Shown here: positions 1 to 5,323 of the stretch, piece after piece
Numbering within the stretch: the first letter of the stretch is position 1
Layout: each line of letters starts with the position of its first letter
Source of the DNA: Candidatus Cloacimonadota bacterium
GTDB lineage: Bacteria > Cloacimonadota > Cloacimonadia > Cloacimonadales > TCS61
NCBI GenBank assembly: GCA_030626645.1
Contig: DAOUTP010000138.1
Coordinates: forward strand, 1 to 5,323
Reading direction: 5' to 3'
DNA: 5,323 nucleotides
The notes under the pieces: generated by a model
What the model was told of the DNA's origin: nothing
What the model saw: the letters and a program-made list of their open reading frames with translations, nothing else
Database searches by the model: none
Program-made: the position numbers and the translations under genes

Positions 1-1
1 C

Positions 2-877
2 TTTACGAAATTATATAAAGCACCTTTAACATTTTCAAATTTGAAGATATTCCCAGACAAAAAAGCTAAATACGTTGCTTTGAACATCCGTGCTGTAAAG
101 CATGATGAGAGTATCAAGTTTTTTGGTAGTATTATTGATGTGTCAAAAGAGATCATAGAAACAGAAGCAAGAAAATCACTTGAGCTGGAGCTGATAAAAA
201 GTAATAAACTTGCTGATATCGGTAAGAGAATTGAAGGTATCGTCCATAATATCAATTCCCCGTTGAACACTGTTTTGGGTTATGCTCAACTTCTTAAGAG
301 AGATCTGAAGGATAATACTGATATAGACAGAATAATTGAAGCCGGTAGAAATATTGCTCAAACCGTAAAAGGCTTATTAACAAAAGTGAAACAAAGTAAT
401 ATATCAATAGACCGACCAATTGATATTAATGAGATGATTATACAAGAACTTGAGTTCTGCAAACATAATCTTTTTTTCAAACATTATGTTACTCTTACAA
501 CAGATTTCAAGGAAAGCCTTCCAAATGTTACTGCATCATATGGTGACTTAAGTCTTTGTACAGCAAATATTATAAACAATGCTATTCAAGCTATGAAAGA
601 TAGTATACAAAAGGAACTCTCGGTTCGAACTTATGATGAAGCTAAAATGATTCACATCGAAATTACTGATTCTGGAGAAGGAATTCCTGAGCATAATTTA
701 AGTAAGGTCTTCGAAACATATTTCTCTACAAAAACTGGAAAATCGGGAACTGGTTTCGGGCTGGGACTGGCAATAACTAAAAGTATAATTGAAAAATACA
801 ATGGTAAGATAGAAGTTGATTCCAAGCTAGATTTTGGAACAACATTTAAATTAATCCTACCCCAAACAAAAGGATAA
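2..877 (+). CDS. Sensor histidine kinase, PAS-linked, 5'-truncated by the window edge
   Basis: This is the C-terminal part (291 residues, counted from base 2) of a sensor kinase that autophosphorylates on His and passes the phosphate to a response regulator, almost certainly the next gene. The frame is open to the left edge, so the TTG at 41 is probably an internal Leu codon and not the start. Residues 1-50 look like the last strands of a PAS domain (YVALNIRAV, then FFGSIIDVS). A charged helical linker follows (about 52-76). The H-box is GIVHNINSPL with the phospho-acceptor His at residue 82 (bases 245-247). The ATPase domain is complete: N-box ANIINNAIQAM (188-198), G1 DSGEGIP (223-229), F-box VFETYFSTK and G2 GTGFGLGLAI (249-258). 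The residue after His is Asn; related kinases usually have Glu or Asp there. No membrane segment is visible in this part; the input domain lies outside. Family assignment is very secure, but the signal sensed is unknown. Confidence 0.95.
   Translation, partial: FTKLYKAPLTFSNLKIFPDKKAKYVALNIRAVKHDESIKFFGSIIDVSKEIIETEARKSLELELIKSNKLADIGKRIEGIVHNINSPLNTVLGYAQLLKRDLKDNTDIDRIIEAGRNIAQTVKGLLTKVKQSNISIDRPIDINEMIIQELEFCKHNLFFKHYVTLTTDFKESLPNVTASYGDLSLCTANIINNAIQAMKDSIQKELSVRTYDEAKMIHIEITDSGEGIPEHNLSKVFETYFSTKTGKSGTGFGLGLAITKSIIEKYNGKIEVDSKLDFGTTFKLILPQTKG
869..874 (+). promoter_or_regulatory. Ribosome-binding site of the response regulator, inside the kinase gene
   Basis: AAAGGA lies 7 bases before the ATG at 882 and forms the last two sense codons (Lys-Gly) of the kinase gene, directly before its TAA. 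Only 4 bases separate the two genes. This fixes the ATG at 882 as the start and suggests coupled translation of kinase and regulator from one mRNA. Confidence 0.75.
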
Positions 878-881
878 TTCT

Positions 882-2288
882 ATGTTTGAAAACAATGGAA
901 ATAAAGCTAAGATATTAATCGTAGATGATGAGAAAGATACAAGAGATATTTTCCGTAGACATCTGGAAAATGAATACACAATCGATACAGCCGAATCAGT
1001 TTTAATTGCCGTAGAAAGATTGGAACATAACTCTTTTCAGATTGTGCTAAGTGATCTTGTAATGCCCGGTGAAGACGGGTTAAGCCTACTAAAGAAGATT
1101 AAGAAGAATTGGCCGGAAATCGCTGTTATGGTTATCAGTGGTAAGGCATCGATCGAGATGGCTGTAGAAGCTATGAAACTGGGTGCAGATGAATTTATAG
1201 AGAAACCTGTTGAGGATCTAGACCTGCTTAAAATAAAGATAGAGAAATTATTAAAAACCAAATGGCAGACAGATGAGATCAAGAGGTTAAGAACAATTTT
1301 AGACAAAGAGTTTGATAGAACGCATATTGTTGGAAATAGTCTGGCTATTCAGAAGATCATGGAAAAAGTAAAAAAGATAGCTCCACTTGACACAACAATC
1401 CTTATTTCAGGAGAAACTGGTGTAGGCAAGGAACTTATTGCCGATCTAATCTATCGAAACAGCAGCAGAAGTAATAAAAAATTTGTTGCAATCAACTGTG
1501 GAAGCTTACCGGAAAGTCTTTTAGAAAGTACTCTTTTTGGTCATAAAAAAGGATCTTTTACCAGCGCTATCAAAGACAAAATTGGATATTTCCAGGAAGC
1601 TGATGGCGGAACACTGTTTCTAGATGAAATAACGGAAACAAGTCTTGAATTCCAAATAAAATTGTTAAGAGCTTTGGAAAAAGGAGTTATTCGACAAGTT
1701 GGTGGAGAGAGTGATGTTTCAGTTGATGTTAGAATAATTGCTGCAACAAACAAAGATATTGAAGAAGAAATTATTAATGGGAAGCTTCGTGAAGACCTTT
1801 ATTATCGGCTAAATGTAATCAACCTGCATATTCCGCCTTTACGAGAACGGATCGAAGATATCAAGCTACTCGTCAGTAAATTCACTTCCGAGTTTTCCAA
1901 GAAATACAAAAAACAAGAACTCAAAATTTCAAATGCTGCTATATCTATTCTTTTAAACCAGCAATGGAAAGGTAATATACGAGAGCTCAAAAACACTATA
2001 GAACATTCAGTTGCACTTGCTTCACACGATACTATAATTCCAGAAGACCTACCGGATAACATTTTTAAGAAAGATTCAAAAGAGTCAGATTCTTCAGTTG
2101 CTCATTTTCTTGGCTTACCTTATCCGGCGGCAAAACGTGAATTTGAAAAAATTTACATTGAAACGTTAATGAGCAAATATGATGGTGAAGTTACAAAAGT
2201 GTCAAAAATATCAGGTATTAAACGTCAGAATCTTTACGAGAAATTCAAACGTTATGAGATAAATCCAGATGATTTCAGAAATAATTAG
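882..2288 (+). CDS. NtrC-family sigma-54-dependent response regulator
   Basis: A 468-residue cytoplasmic transcription activator with the usual NtrC/AtoC length and order. The receiver domain (about 9-125) has the acidic pair D15/D16, phospho-acceptor D58 (LSDLVMPGEDG), S86 and K108 (EKP). The AAA+ domain (about 148-390) has Walker A GETGVGKE (177-184), Walker B GGTLFLDEI (242-250), sensor I AATN (287-290), Arg-finger region LREDLYYRL (302-310) and sensor II WKGNIRELKN (362-371). The sigma-54-contacting loop reads GSFTSA (224-229) where the consensus is GAFTGA. The C-terminal Fis-type helix-turn-helix (about 416-460, ending VSKISGIKRQNLYEKFKRY) should bind enhancer sites. By family knowledge, phosphorylation by the upstream kinase would trigger oligomerisation and ATP-driven opening of sigma-54 promoters. 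Target genes are unknown: I found no convincing -24/-12 sigma-54 promoter in this window. The gene overlaps the convergent glycosyltransferase gene by 4 bp. Confidence 0.97.
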   Translation: MFENNGNKAKILIVDDEKDTRDIFRRHLENEYTIDTAESVLIAVERLEHNSFQIVLSDLVMPGEDGLSLLKKIKKNWPEIAVMVISGKASIEMAVEAMKLGADEFIEKPVEDLDLLKIKIEKLLKTKWQTDEIKRLRTILDKEFDRTHIVGNSLAIQKIMEKVKKIAPLDTTILISGETGVGKELIADLIYRNSSRSNKKFVAINCGSLPESLLESTLFGHKKGSFTSAIKDKIGYFQEADGGTLFLDEITETSLEFQIKLLRALEKGVIRQVGGESDVSVDVRIIAATNKDIEEEIINGKLREDLYYRLNVINLHIPPLRERIEDIKLLVSKFTSEFSKKYKKQELKISNAAISILLNQQWKGNIRELKNTIEHSVALASHDTIIPEDLPDNIFKKDSKESDSSVAHFLGLPYPAAKREFEKIYIETLMSKYDGEVTKVSKISGIKRQNLYEKFKRYEINPDDFRNN

Positions 2289-3559
2289 TGTTTGTAACTG
2301 GTTATTCTAAATGTTGTAATTACTATATAAAATAATATCAGGTAATCGCTTAAAATAACTCCTTTAAGAAATGTTCTAAAAGTAGTGTTTAAAATTATTC
2401 CAACAATAACGAAAGCTAATTCTGGTTTCAATATCCTTTTAAAATCATCAGTTCTTAAAACAATAAGTGATAATGGTAATATCCAGTAAATATTGATGTA
2501 TGAGAGACGAGCTGCAGGAAGGAAAAAGCTACTGATAATCACAAATACTATCCCAACATAAAAAAGATGGATACTGTCTTTTGATTTAACTATTCTTTTC
2601 CATAATAGAATAGTTAAAATCAAGATACATATGAACAAAGATAATTCAAGAATGATTGCTTTAACTTTTATATTGAAGAAAATACGAAGTAGATCTTGGA
2701 TTGAAGAATCTTCAATTGCCAGATCTGCCGAGAAAATTGCATTTTTAATACCATCAATAATTCTCTTATTATAAAAGCCGTATGTTGGACGGATGATAAG
2801 TAAATGAAATTTTTCATGAAACTCCATAGAATTAAAATAACTTTTCCAAATTGAGAATGGAGCAATAAACAAAGAAGATAAAAAACTTACTATAATTCCA
2901 GCGACTCCACTGATAATAAATTTCCATTTTCTTTTTATTAGGAATGGGATGCCCATCAATATTACCGGTGGTCTAAAGGATGCAGTTAATCCTAAAATAA
3001 AACCACTAAGTATTTGATTCTCTTTCTTTTTAACAAGCCAATAAGATAAGGAGATCAGAAAAACAAAAAGAATATAGATCTGTCCTTTATCTATATGCAA
3101 TCTCCAATAAAAACTCGATGCAACAATTAGTAACCCAATTATCCAGAGAATTTTCTTTTTAATAATGGAATCAGTTGTATTTGAAAGCAGGAAAATACTC
3201 ATGAGAAACAATATCCATTGCATTATTGCCCAGAGAATTTGTTGGGTTTTATAAGGTATTGAAGCAAAAGGTGAATGCAACAATAGCACAGAAGGGGGAA
3301 CAGTCAATCTGCTCATGGGAAAATTGGAATAAAAATCCCTTGCATCAACATACTCCTCTGGAGTGTCCTGGTTCCATTTAAAAAAATAAGGATCATTTCC
3401 ATCTAATAGCACTCTTGTCCCAACTACTCGATTACGTAGATCCAAAGCTCCATACTTTAGTGTATTCACCGTATCGAATGAAATACAGATAGCAGACATT
3501 AACACGGAATAGATTAATAAAACATTAATTAAAATCCTAAAATATTTTGTGGTTTCCAT
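2285..3559 (-). CDS. Polytopic membrane glycosyltransferase, GT87 (DUF2029)-like
   Basis: A 424-residue integral membrane protein with about ten hydrophobic segments (roughly 8-28, 107-126, 137-153, 160-176, 184-206, 212-234, 300-319, 331-350, 354-368, 381-418). It matches the GT-C pattern of family 87: a first long loop with an acidic residue (D40 in ALDLRN, a candidate catalytic base), then LLDGNDPYF (51-59), a Pro-rich TVPPSVLLLHSPF stretch (86-98), and KGQIYILFVFL (158-168) followed by GFILGLTASFRPPVIL (186-201), which corresponds to the family's GQ...G...K/RP core. By family knowledge such enzymes move a sugar (mannose or arabinose in studied members) from a polyprenyl-phosphate donor to a lipid or glycan outside the cytoplasmic membrane. 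The donor and acceptor here cannot be told. The ATG is supported by a purine-rich site just upstream. It lies 9 bases after the sulfatase-like gene, so the two form one transcription unit. It could instead belong to another GT-C family; the membrane glycosyltransferase call is fairly firm. Confidence 0.75.
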   Translation of the reverse strand: METTKYFRILINVLLIYSVLMSAICISFDTVNTLKYGALDLRNRVVGTRVLLDGNDPYFFKWNQDTPEEYVDARDFYSNFPMSRLTVPPSVLLLHSPFASIPYKTQQILWAIMQWILFLMSIFLLSNTTDSIIKKKILWIIGLLIVASSFYWRLHIDKGQIYILFVFLISLSYWLVKKKENQILSGFILGLTASFRPPVILMGIPFLIKRKWKFIISGVAGIIVSFLSSLFIAPFSIWKSYFNSMEFHEKFHLLIIRPTYGFYNKRIIDGIKNAIFSADLAIEDSSIQDLLRIFFNIKVKAIILELSLFICILILTILLWKRIVKSKDSIHLFYVGIVFVIISSFFLPAARLSYINIYWILPLSLIVLRTDDFKRILKPELAFVIVGIILNTTFRTFLKGVILSDYLILFYIVITTFRITSYKH

Positions 3560-3563
3560 ACTC

Positions 3564-3570
3564 CCTCTCT
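3564..3570 (-). promoter_or_regulatory. Ribosome-binding site of the glycosyltransferase gene
   Basis: Read on the minus strand, AGAGAGG (followed by GAGT) sits 4 bases before the ATG at 3559 and overlaps the TAG stop of the upstream sulfatase-like gene (3569-3571). This supports the chosen start and suggests coupled translation of the two envelope genes. Confidence 0.65.
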
Positions 3571-5323
3571 AATAAATTTTGGGTGGGTTATATTTAATGA
3601 AGAACTTTGGATTTTTATAATATTCAATCTGAGAGTCATGTATAATTTTCACTTGTTGCTTCATTTCGGTAACTAAAGCAGGATATTCTTTAACTTGATT
3701 CTTTTTTTCTAAAGGATCAGTTTCAAGATTGTAAAGTTCAACTTTCTTCACAGGATGATACGTAATCAATATTTTCCAGGGCCAAGCAACTAAAGCATCC
3801 TGCCAGACAAATGAATTATTATGCATAAAGATATGCCTCTGAGCATCTGACTCATATGCTGAATATCCTTGAAAAGAACCGGGCTTAGGAATTTCCATGA
3901 TATCAAGAAGTGTTGGGAAAAGATCAATATGGCTTACTGATTTCTCTACTCTTCCAACATTCATACCTTTTGGAGGTTTGATCATTGTGAATGTTCGGGC
4001 TATTTCATCATACATTGTTCCGGAATGATTAGCAAATCCATGCTCATAGAATGCTTCACCACTATCTCCAATTATTACGAAATAGCAATTATCCCATAAA
4101 CCTTCTTTTTTAAGATAACTAACAAAGTCTTCGATAATCCCATCCAAATTATGAAAAGCATTTAGATATCTGTTTCTTACATGAATCGCTTTTGATTCAG
4201 GCCAATCATAGTAAACCATGGGGAAATCAATAATACTTGGTTCAAATAGTTGTTCGCTATTTGTTGGAACCATATAATCAAAATGTGTATTCTGTAGGTT
4301 CATTCCTAACAAAAAAGGAATTTCATGATCTAAGCCGGATATCCAATTCTCAGCAATTTTAATTGTCTCAGAATCTTCAATTTTTCCGGCAGTAGCTTGC
4401 TTATTTTTTATAAGTTGTGATAACCCTCCCTTATCATCCTCATTATACCATGTTTCTTTATCATAATCCTCTGAATGATAAAAATAATCAATTCCTTTTC
4501 CTTTTAACCAATTGATCATATCACCCCATTTCTCATTCTGTGATGAAATATATCCTGTTTGATAACCGGAATTATTGAAATATTCAAAGATAGATAATCC
4601 CCTTGATACAGATTCTTCAGAATATGGTTCTCTGTAATTTGCTCTTAATGGATATCGGGAATACCAAATTGAAAGATCAGAATAATTAGAATGCGATGAA
4701 GTAATGTAAGATTTATCGAAAAACATAGAATTTTCTGCCAGTTGTTTCATAAAGGGAATTGGACAAGGATTCATATCTATCAGATCTTTTCTCATAGATT
4801 CAATCATAATCACGATTACAGGCTTAGCATTCTGTTCATCTATACTAAAAAAATCTGTTTTATCCTTCAAGGTTACTAACTTATGCATTGTTTGTTCATC
4901 AACACTTTCATGCATACTTCCAGTAGCAAGTATTGATAAAAAAGGATGAAAGTTTTTTTTCTCAATATGTAAATTTAACATAAGAATTATTATTAAACAA
5001 CAGTAAATACCTATTAGAATTTTTTTATTATTAAAATTCTCCTTGATTTTTATAATTTTATTTAATAAAAACACAATTATCAAAGCCATAAGAACAGATA
5101 ATGTAATTAGTATAGAAATTGTTTTGGGACTTGTTTGCATGAAATGAAATATCAGCAATTTAAAATTTAAAAAAGTAAATATAATCGCATTTTGGATAAG
5201 AAATATTCCATTACGAAAATAGAATTTCCAGCTAGACAAATTAATAACAAACAATGATGCAAAAATAATAAAAGAACTAAAATTGATAATTAATTTTATT
5301 CCAACATGTAATTTTGAGCTAAA
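3569..5323 (-). CDS. Membrane-anchored sulfatase-fold enzyme (sulfatase or LtaS/EptA-like transferase), 5'-truncated
   Basis: This is 584 residues of an alkaline-phosphatase-superfamily protein. The frame is open to the right edge, so the TTG at 5254 is probably an internal Leu. Residues below count from base 5323. At least four N-terminal membrane helices (about 9-30, 39-61, 68-93, 101-120) precede a catalytic domain (about 168-565) that should face outside the cytoplasmic membrane. Family marks are VIVIMIES (169-176, metal ligand E175), SHSNYSD then YSRYP (210-216, 221-225; S212 is the best-placed nucleophile), NTHF (H347), GDSGEAFYEHG (419-429), NHSGTMYDE (432-440), HIDLFPTLLDI (465-475) and ELYNLETDP (529-537). 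The membrane domain and the ES motif recall lipoteichoic-acid synthase and phosphoethanolamine transferases, whereas the C-terminal half reads like a sulfatase. The CxPxR/SxPxR sulfatase signature is absent, so desulfation is not assured; transfer of phosphoglycerol or phosphoethanolamine to an envelope glycan is equally possible. It precedes the glycosyltransferase gene in one operon. Confidence 0.85.
   Translation of the reverse strand, partial: FSSKLHVGIKLIINFSSFIIFASLFVINLSSWKFYFRNGIFLIQNAIIFTFLNFKLLIFHFMQTSPKTISILITLSVLMALIIVFLLNKIIKIKENFNNKKILIGIYCCLIIILMLNLHIEKKNFHPFLSILATGSMHESVDEQTMHKLVTLKDKTDFFSIDEQNAKPVIVIMIESMRKDLIDMNPCPIPFMKQLAENSMFFDKSYITSSHSNYSDLSIWYSRYPLRANYREPYSEESVSRGLSIFEYFNNSGYQTGYISSQNEKWGDMINWLKGKGIDYFYHSEDYDKETWYNEDDKGGLSQLIKNKQATAGKIEDSETIKIAENWISGLDHEIPFLLGMNLQNTHFDYMVPTNSEQLFEPSIIDFPMVYYDWPESKAIHVRNRYLNAFHNLDGIIEDFVSYLKKEGLWDNCYFVIIGDSGEAFYEHGFANHSGTMYDEIARTFTMIKPPKGMNVGRVEKSVSHIDLFPTLLDIMEIPKPGSFQGYSAYESDAQRHIFMHNNSFVWQDALVAWPWKILITYHPVKKVELYNLETDPLEKKNQVKEYPALVTEMKQQVKIIHDSQIEYYKNPKFFIKYNPPKIY

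Noticed and set aside
176..361. Short minus-strand ORF opposite the kinase gene
   Set aside because: It lies entirely opposite the conserved H-box region, has no recognisable domain, and the plus-strand protein is clearly real.
773..790. Possible sigma-54 promoter-like TGGCA near the end of the kinase gene
   Set aside because: The GC element (TTGC) is missing at the required spacing, and the sequence encodes the conserved G2 box.
1387..1392. TTGACA, a perfect sigma-70 -35 box, inside the response regulator
   Set aside because: No -10-like element follows at 16-18 bases and no gene would start downstream; it lies in conserved coding sequence just before Walker A.
1037..2062. Three minus-strand ORFs (1037-1306, 1541-1753, 1802-2062) opposite the response regulator
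   Set aside because: They are Ser/Ile-rich antisense shadows of conserved receiver and AAA+ sequence, with no family resemblance.
2289..2400. Possible terminator or hairpin after the regulator stop
   Set aside because: The sequence is AT-rich, but I found no stable inverted repeat followed by a T-run, and it codes for the C-terminus of the glycosyltransferase.
2668..2865. Minus-strand ORF in another frame inside the glycosyltransferase gene
   Set aside because: It is on the same strand but out of frame within a well-supported membrane protein, and its translation shows no domain.

Overview
The window is almost entirely protein-coding: four genes in two head-in, convergent modules, with no RNA gene, mobile element, CRISPR array or long non-coding stretch. 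The DNA is clearly AT-rich. A sigma-54-type response regulator, a GT-C membrane glycosyltransferase and a membrane-anchored sulfatase-fold enzyme point to a bacterium, probably a diderm. Low-GC phyla such as Cloacimonadota, Marinimicrobia or Bacteroidota relatives are plausible, but this is only a guess; no marker gene is present.

Left half, plus strand (2-2288): a two-component system. The first gene is a sensor histidine kinase whose start lies left of the window; what remains is the tail of a PAS-like domain, a coiled-coil linker, the phosphorylated-histidine domain and a complete ATPase domain. Four bases later comes an NtrC-type response regulator with receiver, AAA+ sigma-54-activator and Fis-type DNA-binding domains. 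Its ribosome-binding site lies inside the last codons of the kinase gene, so the two are almost certainly co-transcribed and act as a cognate pair.

Right half, minus strand (2285-5323): a cell-envelope module read leftwards. The upstream gene (start beyond the right edge) encodes a multi-pass membrane protein with an extracytoplasmic alkaline-phosphatase/sulfatase-fold domain. Nine bases after its stop begins a polytopic glycosyltransferase resembling family GT87 (formerly DUF2029), which would use a polyprenyl-phosphate sugar donor. Together they suggest building and decorating of an envelope glycan or glycolipid, but the substrate cannot be read from the sequence.

The modules meet tail to tail, with stop codons overlapping by 4 bp and no room for a separate terminator. 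The most interesting details are departures from family consensus at key sites: an Asn directly after the phosphorylated His of the kinase, GSFTSA in place of GAFTGA in the regulator, and a reshaped metal/nucleophile centre in the sulfatase-like enzyme. I see no clear evidence for a wholly new system; these are recognisable families with unusual active-site details.
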